From positions 154,406-218,405 of the forward strand of contig NZ_BPIJ01000003.1 in assembly GCF_026004055.1 (NCBI RefSeq): 64,000 nucleotides of DNA. The letters are read 5' to 3'. This DNA comes from Meiothermus sp. (GTDB lineage: Bacteria; Deinococcota; Deinococci; Deinococcales; Thermaceae). Positions within the stretch are counted from its first letter, which is position 1. Every line of letters starts with the position of its first letter. A program made the position numbers and the translations under genes. Shown here in pieces: positions 47,713 to 56,966 of this stretch. The notes under the pieces are model-generated. The model did not search any database. It was given only the letters and a program-made list of their open reading frames with translations, and had not been told where the DNA came from.

Positions 47713-49182
47713 TTATCTCACTGCCTTGGCCGCAGAAGGCTGAGCAGGCTTGCCAGTCTCGTTGAGCAAGCTGAGAGGATCTTGGGCCAGGGTTCGCAGG
47801 GCTTTGCGGCGACGGCTTTTGAACTCCTTGAGCTCGAGGCGCTCGAGCTTCAGCCGGTTCAGGGCGTAGTCCAGATAGATGGCCTGGGCCTCGGGGGCGG
47901 CTCCGCCCAGCACCTTGCGCCGGGCCAAGAAGCGTTCGGGCTCCAGGGCTTGCAACAACTCGGGGTCGCCAAACCCCAGATGGCTTTGCAGATCGTCCAG
48001 GCCCAGCTCGGCCACGGTGCGGCCTTTGCTACTCAGCTCTCGCAACATGCTTTGTACCTTGGGATAGGCCTCGGCCAGCGACAGATGTTTTCCGGAAACC
48101 AACACATCCACTAGCTCGGAAGCCAGCACGCTGCGGTCGCTCAGGCCCTGGGCCAGTACCTCGGGCACAAAGCGGCTCTCCTGCAAGGCCACCCGCAATA
48201 GCGCCACCGCCCCCTCGGCAGCGTAGAAGACGTCATGCAGGGGCTCGAGTACCCCCGGCCCGTGATCGTTCACATCACCAAAAGGCGTGCTGTAGTTGAG
48301 ATGGCCCAGGGTGGTAGGGCCGCCCATCAGCTCGGCCAGGAACCCCCGCACGTGCTCGAGCACCACCGGGTTCACCTTTTGCGGCATAATCGAAGACCCC
48401 TGGCTGATTTTTTCGGCCACCAAAAACCCTCCCTGCTCGGCCCAGAACAACAGATCGGCTACCAGGCGTGACAGGCTGGTAGCCATGCCGGCCAGAGCGT
48501 AGGCCGTCTCCAGGGCCCAGTCGCCGGCAGCGATGGCGTCGTAGGTGTGCTCTAAGGTACCCCCAAACCCCAGCCACTGGGCCAGGGCCTTGCGGTCTAC
48601 CGGATAGGGACTACCGGCCAGGGTCGAGGCCCCCAGCGGACACTTGTCGGTGGTCTGGAAGGCCGAGCGCAAGCGCTGATAATCGCGCGAGAGCAGGTTT
48701 TCTACCCCCGTCAAGTAGTGTCCCAGGGTGGTGGGCTGGGCCGGGCGGTGGTGGGTATAGGCGGTAAGGAGGGTTTGGCGGTGGGTCTGGCCCAGGGCCA
48801 GCAGCTCCCGCCGCAGATCGGACAGCGCAGTCAGAACCCGCAGCAGCCGCTCACAGGCGTAGGCCCGAAATACCGTGAGGTCGAGGTCGTTACGGGAAAG
48901 GCCACGGCGCAAGGCCCCCGCAATTTCGTGACCATAGCGCTCGCGCAGGTTATAGTCTATGGTGAAAAAAATGTCCTCGAGCTGCCCGCTAAAGCCCGGA
49001 ATGGGGTCTTTGCGCAACTCGCTAAGAGCCCAGGCGGCTTCTTTGGCTTCGGCCAGCCCCAGCTTGCCCAAACCCAGCGCATAGGCCGTAAGTGCATCGA
49101 AAAAATAATCACCCAAGTGCTCTTTGGCGAAACGGAAGTGCCTTTGCAACACCCAGCGGCGGTACAGGTTGTGCCAGCGCAC
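47713..49182 (-). CDS. Divergent argininosuccinate lyase-like protein
   Basis: 489 residues of the fumarase/aspartase/ArgH superfamily. The lyase signature with its catalytic Ser is [19 protein letters not shown], and PLGASTLAGSPYPVDRKALA corresponds to the ArgH stretch [20 protein letters not shown] of the true argH here. YTHHRPAQPTTLGHYLTGV replaces [16 protein letters not shown]. It lacks the ArgH N-terminal WGGRF block. With a complete argH at 22104 this is a paralogue, perhaps acting on another aspartate or fumarate adduct. I take the GTG at 49182, which has GAGGAGG 5 nt upstream; a TTG lies six codons earlier. Substrate unknown. Confidence 0.75.
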   Translation of the reverse strand: MRWHNLYRRWVLQRHFRFAKEHLGDYFFDALTAYALGLGKLGLAEAKEAAWALSELRKDPIPGFSGQLEDIFFTIDYNLRERYGHEIAGALRRGLSRNDLDLTVFRAYACERLLRVLTALSDLRRELLALGQTHRQTLLTAYTHHRPAQPTTLGHYLTGVENLLSRDYQRLRSAFQTTDKCPLGASTLAGSPYPVDRKALAQWLGFGGTLEHTYDAIAAGDWALETAYALAGMATSLSRLVADLLFWAEQGGFLVAEKISQGSSIMPQKVNPVVLEHVRGFLAELMGGPTTLGHLNYSTPFGDVNDHGPGVLEPLHDVFYAAEGAVALLRVALQESRFVPEVLAQGLSDRSVLASELVDVLVSGKHLSLAEAYPKVQSMLRELSSKGRTVAELGLDDLQSHLGFGDPELLQALEPERFLARRKVLGGAAPEAQAIYLDYALNRLKLERLELKEFKSRRRKALRTLAQDPLSLLNETGKPAQPSAAKAVR

Positions 49183-49314
49183 ATACACCTCCTCAGGCAA
49201 TGATTCGGGAAGCCCCGGTGCCCTTCGATACCAAAAATATACCGCTCTGATGGGAGAGAGATGGGGAATTGGCCCTCGATCCAGGGGATTTGACAGAGCA
49301 GTGTGAAAACGCGA

Positions 49315-49947
49315 TCAAACCAGCATCTGTGCTACCAAACCCCCAACGGCTGTGGCCAGCAGATTGGTTAGGTCGTTGCTCCAACCGCCAAAGCGGTCTT
49401 CAGCCAAGCCCAACAAGGTATCGGCCAAAGCCCCGGCAACACCCCCCGCTACCACAGCCCAAACAGGAACGCCAAGCCACAAAGCCCAAGGTGAAAACAG
49501 CCCCGCTCCCAACACCAGCGCCAGGGTTCCAAGCCCACTAACGGCCGCATTGGTGCCTGCTACTACCCGCCCTTTGAGCGGATGCCAGGCCCAACGGCTT
49601 CGGCTACCCATCTCGGTAGCCAGTGTGTCGGCAGCAGCGGTAGCCAACGCACCGAGAAAAAAGGCAGGCCAGCCCAACGCAATGCCCAGCGCCGCCGGCA
49701 GTCCATTGGCCAGCACCTGAAAAGCCGTTCGACCGGAGCGGTCGCGACTTTGGGGATTAAGCCGACTGGCAAGGCTACCCAACGCCACAAAGAAAACAAC
49801 GGTTAGCGCTGCCGGTATCCCTCCTGCCCACAAGGGCAAGCCCCCCACCAGGCTCGCAGCCCAGGCCGCCCCTGGTTTGAGCCAGCCCATCCGCTCGGCC
49901 AGCCGCCCCACAGCAAAGGCAATCGGCAGGGCTAGGAACAGGTTCAT
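49315..49947 (-). CDS. DUF92 family integral membrane protein
   Basis: 210 residues with six hydrophobic segments. The DUF92/TMEM19 pattern is visible: GLPLWAGGIPAALTVVFFVA, SRLNPQSRDRSGRTAFQVLA, ADTLATEMGSRS and NAAVSGLGTLALVLGAG, ending with NDLTNLLATAVGGLVA. Relatives include a plant phytyl-phosphate kinase, so isoprenoid phosphate metabolism (for example menaquinone or carotenoid side chains) is possible but not shown. Single gene. Confidence 0.85.
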   Translation of the reverse strand: MNLFLALPIAFAVGRLAERMGWLKPGAAWAASLVGGLPLWAGGIPAALTVVFFVALGSLASRLNPQSRDRSGRTAFQVLANGLPAALGIALGWPAFFLGALATAAADTLATEMGSRSRWAWHPLKGRVVAGTNAAVSGLGTLALVLGAGLFSPWALWLGVPVWAVVAGGVAGALADTLLGLAEDRFGGWSNDLTNLLATAVGGLVAQMLV

Positions 49948-50047
49948 AAAAGAGGGGCCAATGTTCAGAAACGAGAGTCTATAGCCAAGCGGAAAAGACC
50001 CAAAGACCCTTGGTTCTTTTTCTGCGGCGCTTGCCCTTGTACACCAC

Positions 50048-52300
50048 TTAGAGTACCTGCGACCAGCTTACCGTGCGCACGTTGGGCACGGCACGCAGGC
50101 GCTCATCCAGCACTTTTTGCTCACCTTCGGAGAGATCTACCCGGGTGCTGATGCGAAACAGCGAAGAGAGGGGGGAGGTAGGGCTCGAGTTCACCCCCAT
50201 GGCGCTCTTGCCCATCGAGGCTATGGCATCCATGATGTCACGCAGCAGGCCGGCCCGGTCGTCGGCCAGAACCTCTATTTGCATCACCCGGCCCAGCCCT
50301 TCCCAGTAGGCCAGCACCACCCGCCCCGGGTCTTGCTCCATCAGGCGGCGCATGTTGGGGCAGCCAGCTTTGTGAATGGTGACCCCCCGCCCCCGGGTAA
50401 TGTAACCCAAGATGGCGTCGCCTTTGGCGGGCTCGCAGCAACTGGCCAGCTTGATGGGGACGTTCAAGTTGGACTCGAGGCGAATCCCCAGTTCGTTGCG
50501 CACTGGCTTGGTTTTGGGGGCAACGGTTTCGGTTTTGGGCGCCAGAATGCGGGCCACCTGCTGCGGCGCAACCCGGCCCCCCGCAATGGCGGCGTACAAG
50601 TCTTCTGGGGAGGCACTTTTGATGAGCTTACGCCCCACTTCCTCGAGCTGGCTTTCCAGCGGCCTAGGCAGCCCCCGCCGCTTGAAGTACTTTTCCAGCA
50701 TCCTGGCACCTTTTTCCAGGGTTTCGGCCCGTTCGAAAGCCCGGAAGAACACCCGGATTTTTTGCTTGGCCGAGCGGGTTTTGGCGTAATCGATCCAGTC
50801 CTTGGAGGGATGGGCGGTCTTGGCGGTGAGGATTTCTACAATCTCGCCGTTTTGTAGCTCGTAGCTGAGGGGTACGATGCGGCCGTTGACCTTGGCCCCG
50901 ACCATGTGGTGCCCCACCTCGGTGTGAATGTGGTAGGCAAAGTCCACCGGGGTGGAGCCTTTGGGTAGGTTGATGATTCGGCCTTTGGGGGTGAACACAA
51001 ACACCCGGTCGCCTAGCAACTCTTTGGTAACAGCCTCGACAAAATCGCGCGAGCTGCTGTATTCCTGCTGCCAGTCCTGGATGCTTTTGAGCCAGCCTAC
51101 CCGCCGTTTGAGGTCTTCGGGGTCGGTGACGCCTTCCTTGTAGAGCCAGTGGGCCGCAATGCCGAACTCGGCCACCTGGTGCATCTCCTGGGTACGAATC
51201 TGCACCTCCAGCGGCAGGCCGTTCACCGCAATCACGGTGGTGTGCAGCGACTGGTAGCCGTTGGGCTTGGGTACCGCAATATAGTCTTTGACCCGGCCCG
51301 GAATGGGCTGCCAGAGGGCATGCACCAGCCCCAACACGTGGTAACAAACCTGTTTCTCGCGCAGGGCGTTCTCTTCCGGGTTCTGACCTTTACGGGGCTC
51401 CAGAATTACCCGCAGGGCCAGTAGATCGTAGATTTGCTCCAGGGCCTTGCCCTCCCGTTCCATCTTCTTCCAGATGGAGAAGAGGTGTTTGGTGCGGCCA
51501 GTGACCTCAAATTTTTTGATGGACTGTTTGAGGATAAAGTCGCGCGAGAGGGCTTGCTCGAGCCTCTCCCTGGCAGCCTGAACGGCGGCCTCGCGCTCGG
51601 CCCGGTGGCTTTTGAGGCGGGTCTCGAGGGCCTGGTAGTGCTCGGGCTCGAGGTAGCGGAAGGAGAGGTCTTCGAGCTCGAGCTTGACCTGTCCAATGCC
51701 CAGTCGGTGGGCCAGGGGAGCATAAATTTCCAGGGTTTCGCGGGCGATGCGCTGCTGTTTGTGGGGAGGCATGAACTCCAGGGTACGCAGGTTGTGCAGC
51801 CGGTCAGCCAGTTTGACGATGATAATCCGCACGTCCTCGGCCATGGCGATAAACATCTGGCGCAGGTCTTCGGCGTGCTTTTCCTCGGCGGGCTTGTCCT
51901 CGTTGGCGGCGTGGGCCAGCTTGTAGAGCTTGGAAACCTTGGTCTCGCCCTCTACAATTTTGCGCACCGCTGCGCCAAAGCGTTCCTCAATCTCCTCCGG
52001 GCGCACCGAGGTGTCCTCGATGGTGTCGTGCAGGAGACCAGCCATAAGGGTCTCGGCATCCAAGCCCAGCTCGGCCAAAATTTGCGCTACCGCAACCGGG
52101 TGAACAATGTACGGCTCCCCACTCTTGCGCTGCTGACCCTCGTGGGCCAGGTAGGCAAACTCGAGCGCCCCCCGCACCTGGGCTTTGGCCGTGGTCGAGA
52201 GGTAGTGCAGGCGAGGCTCGAGCGAATGCCACAAGGCTTCCACTGCAGAATGCGCTGTGGGCGATAGGGGCGCCACCGTGGGTGAGGTATTTTGGGTCAT
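50048..52300 (-). CDS. rel: Bifunctional (p)ppGpp synthetase/hydrolase Rel
   Basis: 750 residues. Order: HD hydrolase domain with HPVAVAQIL and LLHDTIEDTSV (HD and ED both intact, so hydrolysis is expected), synthetase domain with PNGYQSLHTTVIAVNGLPLE, TGS domain (RVFVFTPKGRIINLPKGSTP) around 415-475, conserved Cys region (LASCCEPAKGDAILGYITRG) and C-terminal ACT domain. It makes and degrades the stringent-response alarmone in response to uncharged tRNA on the ribosome. The ATG at 52300 is chosen on homology; the frame opens upstream into a repeat element (52381-52490) with no family similarity. Confidence 0.95.
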   Translation of the reverse strand: MTQNTSPTVAPLSPTAHSAVEALWHSLEPRLHYLSTTAKAQVRGALEFAYLAHEGQQRKSGEPYIVHPVAVAQILAELGLDAETLMAGLLHDTIEDTSVRPEEIEERFGAAVRKIVEGETKVSKLYKLAHAANEDKPAEEKHAEDLRQMFIAMAEDVRIIIVKLADRLHNLRTLEFMPPHKQQRIARETLEIYAPLAHRLGIGQVKLELEDLSFRYLEPEHYQALETRLKSHRAEREAAVQAARERLEQALSRDFILKQSIKKFEVTGRTKHLFSIWKKMEREGKALEQIYDLLALRVILEPRKGQNPEENALREKQVCYHVLGLVHALWQPIPGRVKDYIAVPKPNGYQSLHTTVIAVNGLPLEVQIRTQEMHQVAEFGIAAHWLYKEGVTDPEDLKRRVGWLKSIQDWQQEYSSSRDFVEAVTKELLGDRVFVFTPKGRIINLPKGSTPVDFAYHIHTEVGHHMVGAKVNGRIVPLSYELQNGEIVEILTAKTAHPSKDWIDYAKTRSAKQKIRVFFRAFERAETLEKGARMLEKYFKRRGLPRPLESQLEEVGRKLIKSASPEDLYAAIAGGRVAPQQVARILAPKTETVAPKTKPVRNELGIRLESNLNVPIKLASCCEPAKGDAILGYITRGRGVTIHKAGCPNMRRLMEQDPGRVVLAYWEGLGRVMQIEVLADDRAGLLRDIMDAIASMGKSAMGVNSSPTSPLSSLFRISTRVDLSEGEQKVLDERLRAVPNVRTVSWSQVL

Positions 52301-52380
52301 ATCAAGGTTCCGGGACTGCACAAGGGCAGCCCTTTGAGCACACTTTTCTAAGTCTAGCACTTTGCCCAAAACCGGCCAAT

Positions 52381-52490
52381 CACCAGATTCGGTTGCCACT
52401 TCGTCGAATGGGGTCGAAGTGATCCGCGTAGCAAAAAGATGGCCTCTGGGTTTTTTGGTTTTGAAGCGTGTCTTTTTGAATCCGCTGTTA
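52381..52490 (+). repeat. Palindromic repeat family 2, copy at rel
   Basis: Shares CCAGATTCGGTT, GATCCGCGTAGC and TCTTTTTGAATCCGCTGTT with 19220-19415. Contains its own stem CACTTCG (52397-52403) and CGAAGTG, different in sequence from the corresponding stem at 19228-19261. It fills most of the gap between rel and the symporter gene. Confidence 0.55.
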
Positions 52491-52496
52491 CAACAT

Positions 52497-53876
52497 TCAA
52501 TCTTCTTCCTTAGGCGGCTGCCAGGGCATACCACCAAAAAACTCCCGCACCAGCCGCCCTACCAGCCCCCCCAGGGCTAAGAGGGCAATCAGGTTGGGAA
52601 TGGCCATCAGGCCGTTCAGGGTATCGGCCACACTGGTCAGGGCTGCCAGACCCCCCAGCGGCCCCACAAAAGCAAAGGCCACAAAGGTCAGGCGGTAGGG
52701 CCAGCGGATGCCCTCGCCAAACAGATAGGCGGCTCCTTCCTCGCCGTAAAAACCCCAGGAGACCATCGTCCCCAGGGCAAAAATGGCCAGCATCAACCCC
52801 AACACCGCCACCCCCAGGGGATGTTCGGCAAACAAAAGGCGGGCCGCCTCCACCCGGTCGCCCCCCAAAAAACGCTGCCAGTGCCCACTGGCAATAAAGG
52901 TCAGGGCCATCAGGGTGGTTACGCCCAGGCTCACGAGCATCTCGGTCAGACCCCAGAAGCCCTGGCGCACCGGGTGGTCCACCTGGGCCTGGGCGTGGGC
53001 AATGGCCGCCGAGCCCAGCCCTGCTTCGTTGGCAAAAATCCCCCTTCCCACCCCAGCTTTGAGGATTTCGGCCAGGCCCAGCGAAAAAGCAGCCCCAGCA
53101 GCGCCTCCGGTAGCAGCCTGAAAGCTAAAAGCTGACGAGACAATCAGGGCCAGCGCAGCCGGAATATCCCCTAAGTGAATGAATAGTAGGGGCAGAATTC
53201 CCAGCAAAAACAGAACCAATTTGAGCGGTACCACTAGCTGGGCAAAACGCGCAATCCGGCGAATGCCCCCACCCAGCAACACCCCCACCAACAAGGCTAC
53301 CAACAAGCCAGTGATGGCCGGAGGTACGTTAAATTCCTGGGCAAAGGCCGCCCCCACTGCGCCCGCTTGGGAAAGATTGCCAATGCCAAAAGCGGCGATG
53401 GCGGTGAACAGGGCAAAAAGTGCCGCTAACCAGGCCAGCCGTCTACCCAGGCCATAGCGAATGTAGACCATCGGCCCACCCATGACCGAACCATCGGTAT
53501 ATTGGCGGCGAAAATGAACGGCCAGCACAGCTTCGGCAAACTTGGTGGCCATACCCACTAAGTAGGCCACCCACATCCACAACACCGCACCTGGCCCCCC
53601 AAGCAGCACGGCACCCACCATACCGACAATGTGCCCCGTTCCGATGGTCGCCGACATGGCTACCATGGCTGCTTGGAAGGGGGTAATCTGCCCCCCAAAG
53701 CTCAGAAAGCGCTCCCGAATGGCCCCAAAGGTCTCGCGCAAAGCGATGCCCAATCGGCTGAACTGGGGAAAGCCGGTGCGGAGCGAGAGATACAGGCCCA
53801 CCAAGATGAAGATGAGCATCATCCATTCGCCGTAGACCGCCCGGTTGACAAAATCGTTTAACGCAAGGACATCCAT
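52497..53876 (-). CDS. Sodium:alanine symporter (AGCS family)
   Basis: 459 residues, about 11-12 membrane helices. AGCS family signatures: GIALRETFGAIRERF, GTGHIVGMVGAVLLGGPGAV and the ATKFAEAVLAVHFR helix, GGPMVYIRYGLGRR and NEAGLGSAAIAHAQAQ. Members import alanine or glycine with Na+ or H+. The C-terminal tail (FFGGMPWQPPKEED) is acidic and cytoplasmic. It lies 14 bp downstream of the DUF4388 gene on the same strand, so they may be co-transcribed. Confidence 0.92.
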   Translation of the reverse strand: MDVLALNDFVNRAVYGEWMMLIFILVGLYLSLRTGFPQFSRLGIALRETFGAIRERFLSFGGQITPFQAAMVAMSATIGTGHIVGMVGAVLLGGPGAVLWMWVAYLVGMATKFAEAVLAVHFRRQYTDGSVMGGPMVYIRYGLGRRLAWLAALFALFTAIAAFGIGNLSQAGAVGAAFAQEFNVPPAITGLLVALLVGVLLGGGIRRIARFAQLVVPLKLVLFLLGILPLLFIHLGDIPAALALIVSSAFSFQAATGGAAGAAFSLGLAEILKAGVGRGIFANEAGLGSAAIAHAQAQVDHPVRQGFWGLTEMLVSLGVTTLMALTFIASGHWQRFLGGDRVEAARLLFAEHPLGVAVLGLMLAIFALGTMVSWGFYGEEGAAYLFGEGIRWPYRLTFVAFAFVGPLGGLAALTSVADTLNGLMAIPNLIALLALGGLVGRLVREFFGGMPWQPPKEED

Positions 53877-53890
53877 AGTTTGAACCTGTT

Positions 53891-54676
53891 TTAGTCGGTC
53901 TCCGGCCAGACCTCTACTAGCATCCCCCGGCCAAGACGCAATTGGCGCAAGTCGCGCTCAAAAAGCCCTACCCGGCCCTGAACGTTGATGCGGGGTTCGG
54001 GCCGTAGGATGGTTTCCTGGTTTTTGCTGCGCAGCCGTACCCGGAACGGGCCACCGAACAAACTTTGCCACTGGGCATATAGATCTTCGTCTATCACGGC
54101 CACCCCCTGCCCGCTACCATACAAGGAGAGTACCACCAGGAGCTCGGGTTTGGTTTCCGGGTGCAAGCGGGCCTCGAGCAGACCCAGCCGCAGCAGCTTG
54201 CTGAGTACCTGGGCAGTCTCGAGAGGTGAGCGGCTGGAGTTCATCAGGGCCTGGGCCAGGCTCTGACCCCGAACCTGGGTTAGCACCCCGAGCTCAAGAG
54301 GGCTTAGCTGGGTTTGGCTCCGAATGCCGCGGCCCTGGAGCAAAAGCCCCCAGTTGTCGGGCAGGTCTATCTCCTTCCAGGCTTCGAACTGGTGCAATAT
54401 GAGCTGGTGGGTCTGTAGGCTAGGCTCAATGCTGCGCTCCTGGGTCTGGGCATCGGAGTCGAAGCGAAACGGCGCCGACCGAACGCCCGCCATAAGCTCG
54501 AGGGCCTCCAAACCCCGCAGCGAGCCCGCCTCGGCGTGTACTGGATACCCCCCCGACAGGTAGATCCGACCCGAGAAGTTGGGGTGCTCGATGAACAAAG
54601 CCCCTCCCCTGGCCGCCCCCATCAGGGTCTCCAGCAGCCGCAAAAGGGGAAACTCCGCCAAATTACCACTTAGCAC
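53891..54676 (-). CDS. DUF4388 domain protein
   Basis: 261 residues. The N-terminal DUF4388/PATAN-type domain is clear (LSGNLAEFPLLRLLETLMGA, RGGALFIEHPNFSGRIYLSG, HAEAGSLRGLEALELMAGVR). Such domains occur in bacterial response regulators and small-GTPase (MglA-type) circuits, especially in Deinococcota and Myxococcota. The rest contains a helical region near 120-175 and an unknown C-terminal part. GTG start with GGGAG upstream. Probable intracellular signalling or polarity role, by family only. Confidence 0.78.
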   Translation of the reverse strand: MLSGNLAEFPLLRLLETLMGAARGGALFIEHPNFSGRIYLSGGYPVHAEAGSLRGLEALELMAGVRSAPFRFDSDAQTQERSIEPSLQTHQLILHQFEAWKEIDLPDNWGLLLQGRGIRSQTQLSPLELGVLTQVRGQSLAQALMNSSRSPLETAQVLSKLLRLGLLEARLHPETKPELLVVLSLYGSGQGVAVIDEDLYAQWQSLFGGPFRVRLRSKNQETILRPEPRINVQGRVGLFERDLRQLRLGRGMLVEVWPETD

Positions 54677-54868
54677 GCTCCCGCCTCCCGTAGTTTCAAA
54701 AACCTGCTGCCGTTCATACTATCAGGGATAAAGCGAAAATTCTAAGTAGTCTTTATTTCTAGGTTTTACCATGATCTCGTTTCTTGCCTTGGCAATAAAA
54801 CCAAAACACTCCGACCCGATGTCTTGTAGAGCGCTCTTCACAAATATCGAGCCATCGGGGACTAATGG

Positions 54869-55075
54869 TCTGGTAACAAAATACGCAGTATGGGGTTTAG
54901 CCTTCAGAACGCGCCGTGTCTCGTAAACCTGGGCCTTCGGTGTCTTGCCTGTACGATCATGCAAAAAGCACCCCACCCCGCTTCGCCCCTTCCCTCCCCT
55001 ACGAGGTAGGGGAAAGACAGGGTAAGTCCAGGCGGGGATTGATTTACTTCGTTGACCGTAGGGGTGTGGTTGGAT
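54869..55075. repeat. Truncated copy of the TCTGGTAAC element
   Basis: Begins TA-ATGG-TCTGGTAACAAAATACG. Positions 54869-55002 differ from 45149-45282 at 5 of 134 positions. The right inverted end was not found, so this copy looks truncated. The interior (54990-55070) also matches the decayed copy at 2593-2680. A short minus-strand frame is shared with the first copy. Confidence 0.7.
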
Positions 55076-55162
55076 GGGCTTTTATGCAACACAGTAATCT
55101 TTAGAGCAGTGGCCACCTGAGCGGCCAGGTCTGTGAAAAACGCGATAAGCTATAGCTAGCAC

Positions 55163-55861
55163 ATGTCAAACGTTCTGGTGTTGCACGGCTTTACCTCTCA
55201 CCCCATCCTGACCATGGGGCCGCTACCCGAAACCTTGCGAAAAGCGGGCTTCAACGTGGCCCAGCCCACCCTGCCTGGCCACGGCACCCGGCCCGAAGAC
55301 CTGCGGGGTGTGCGCTGGCAGGACTGGCTGCAAACGGCCCGCGAGGCCTATCTGGCGCTGCCCGAACCCAGGGCCGTGGTGGGGCTCTCCATGGGGGGCT
55401 TGCTGGCGGGCTGGCTGGCCGCCGAGCACAAAACCGCCGCCCTGGTAGCCCTGGCCCCAGCCCTGGGGCTCAAAAACCGTATGGCCTACCTGGCCCCTCT
55501 GCTGCATTACTTTAAGCCCTGGGCCTACAGCACCGACCCGGCTGAAGAAGCCAAAAGGCGTGCACAAAGCCCCAACTACCCCAACTTCCCCACCTCGGCT
55601 CTGGCACAGCTAATTGCCCTCCAGCAGCGCATTCCCGAACTACTGCCAAGGGTCTGGGCCCCTGCATTGGTGCTCGAGGCCACCCACGACGACACCGTGC
55701 CCGAGGCGGCTGTGCGACGCTACTTTGCCCTTATCGGTGGCCCCCACAAGGAGTACCGCACCTATAAAAGCCAGCACGATATGCTGCTGGATCCGCTGGC
55801 TCAGCAGATTTCGGAGGATATTGCAGCCTGGCTACAAGAAAAACTCGCAGCCCAGAAGTAG
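55163..55861 (+). CDS. Carboxylesterase-type alpha/beta hydrolase
   Basis: 232 residues, similar to Bacillus Est30-like carboxylesterases and monoacylglycerol lipases. Catalytic Ser in VVGLSMGGLLAGWLA near residue 76, Asp in LEATHDDTVP near 178, His in YKSQHDMLLDPLA near 208; oxyanion region LVLHGFTSHP at the N-terminus. Cytoplasmic, no signal peptide. No Shine-Dalgarno sequence is seen before the ATG; TATAGC at 55151-55156 may serve as a leaderless -10. Confidence 0.88.
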   Translation: MSNVLVLHGFTSHPILTMGPLPETLRKAGFNVAQPTLPGHGTRPEDLRGVRWQDWLQTAREAYLALPEPRAVVGLSMGGLLAGWLAAEHKTAALVALAPALGLKNRMAYLAPLLHYFKPWAYSTDPAEEAKRRAQSPNYPNFPTSALAQLIALQQRIPELLPRVWAPALVLEATHDDTVPEAAVRRYFALIGGPHKEYRTYKSQHDMLLDPLAQQISEDIAAWLQEKLAAQK

Positions 55862-56027
55862 CGACGTGACGCCGACTGGGAGTGAAGCACCCCTAGAGAA
55901 ACCCGTGCATACTTCGCCTTCATGGACAAGATCTCAGCGACCCCAAAGCGCAGCGCAGAGGCCATCCAGCCACGTTCTGAACGCGACTCAGCAAGAATTG
56001 TTTCGTCGAGCTTTGGGCGACTGGTCT

Positions 56028-56693
56028 TTATCGGTGAACCTCCACCTCGAGCTTCAGGTTCCCCCGCTTGGTCTGGCCCAGCACCTTCTTGACCACCAAG
56101 CTGCCCAGCCCTTCGGCCAGCAGGGTATCACCTTCGGATAGCTCGTCTTTGGCCGAGGCGGTCTTGCCTCGTAGTTTGACCTTGCCCGCCTTGACCCCCA
56201 GCGCAAAGTAGGTGCGCGAGACCCCAAAGCCTTTGGCTCCCACCACGTCCACCCGCAGGCTGGGCACTACCACGCTGCGGGTGCGCTCGCGGGTTTTGGG
56301 GAGCTGCTCGGGAGAGGCGAGCCGGGCCTCGAGGCCCGATTCTTGCAAAGTTTTGAACCCTTTGGGCAGGGTCGCCAGCAAAAAGCCTTCTGTAGTCTCT
56401 TCCAGGTCACCCATCAGGCCCGGTTCTAACAGCCCACGTAGTTTGTCCTCGAGGGTCTCGAGGTCGCCCTCAAAACCTATAAACACCACCAGGGTCGGGT
56501 CGGCCACCGCCGGAATGGGCTCGGGAAAAAGCACCGCCACCTGACGGGAGGCCATCGGGAGACCCCCAAAGGTCTCGAGGCGAAGCCCCTCTTGCTTTGC
56601 CATCCGGCGCAGCTCATCTAGCGCATCGGCCTCTAGAAAAGGGGTCTGTATCACCCGGCCCCCTCGAGCTTTTTTCAGATATTCCTGCATCAT
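56028..56693 (-). CDS. YlmH-like S4 domain RNA-binding protein
   Basis: 221 residues. N-terminal YlmH-type domain (TPFLEADALDELRRMAKQEG, GGLPMASRQVAVLFPEPIP, LVVFIGFEGDLETLEDKLRG), then a C-terminal S4 RNA-binding domain starting at SRTYFALGVKAGKVKLRGKT with the GDTLLAEG turn. YlmH proteins act in cell division clusters and, in some bacteria, in ribosome-associated quality control. Here it is alone, with AAAGGATAG before the ATG. Function by family only. Confidence 0.82.
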   Translation of the reverse strand: MMQEYLKKARGGRVIQTPFLEADALDELRRMAKQEGLRLETFGGLPMASRQVAVLFPEPIPAVADPTLVVFIGFEGDLETLEDKLRGLLEPGLMGDLEETTEGFLLATLPKGFKTLQESGLEARLASPEQLPKTRERTRSVVVPSLRVDVVGAKGFGVSRTYFALGVKAGKVKLRGKTASAKDELSEGDTLLAEGLGSLVVKKVLGQTKRGNLKLEVEVHR

Positions 56694-56852
56694 CTCTATC
56701 CTTTCTGCACCTTGCTGCAGGTCACCAATCTCCCATCGTTAATCGTTATTTTTCAACCCACCCACCCTGGGACAGCTTGCAAGCAACGAAAGCCAGAAGT
56801 GCCGCAGGGCTTTTACCCTTAGCTTGGACTATAGACCATTGACTTTTGTCAT

Positions 56853-56946
56853 CGGCTATCCCACCCAAAGGGCCCACGCGGTGGCCGGTGTTTTACCCCC
56901 ACCAGCACACACCGCTGTTGGGGGTATTCGCGGGAACCGCTCTATA
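56853..56946 (+). repeat. ~96-bp palindromic repeat, copy D (variant stem)
   Basis: Keeps the AAAGGGCCCACGCGGTGG core and the GCGGGAACCGCTCTA right arm. The inner stem is entirely different from copies B, C and E: TACCCCCACCAGC pairs with GCTGTTGGGGGTA (one mismatch). Just upstream, 56829-56856 holds heptanucleotide units (TATAGAC CATTGAC TTTTGTC). Confidence 0.7.
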
Positions 56947-56966
56947 TCCACAGTTTTGCCGCTTTT

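Noticed and set aside
47713..49182. Adenylosuccinate lyase (purB)
   Set aside because: The LGA-LAG-PVDR region and signature surroundings fit ArgH better than PurB.
54722..54976. 84-codon frame sharing GCFLHDRTGK with 45083-45325
   Set aside because: Both lie in the TCTGGTAAC element, differences are not biased to silent positions and no family is recognisable; treated as part of the element.
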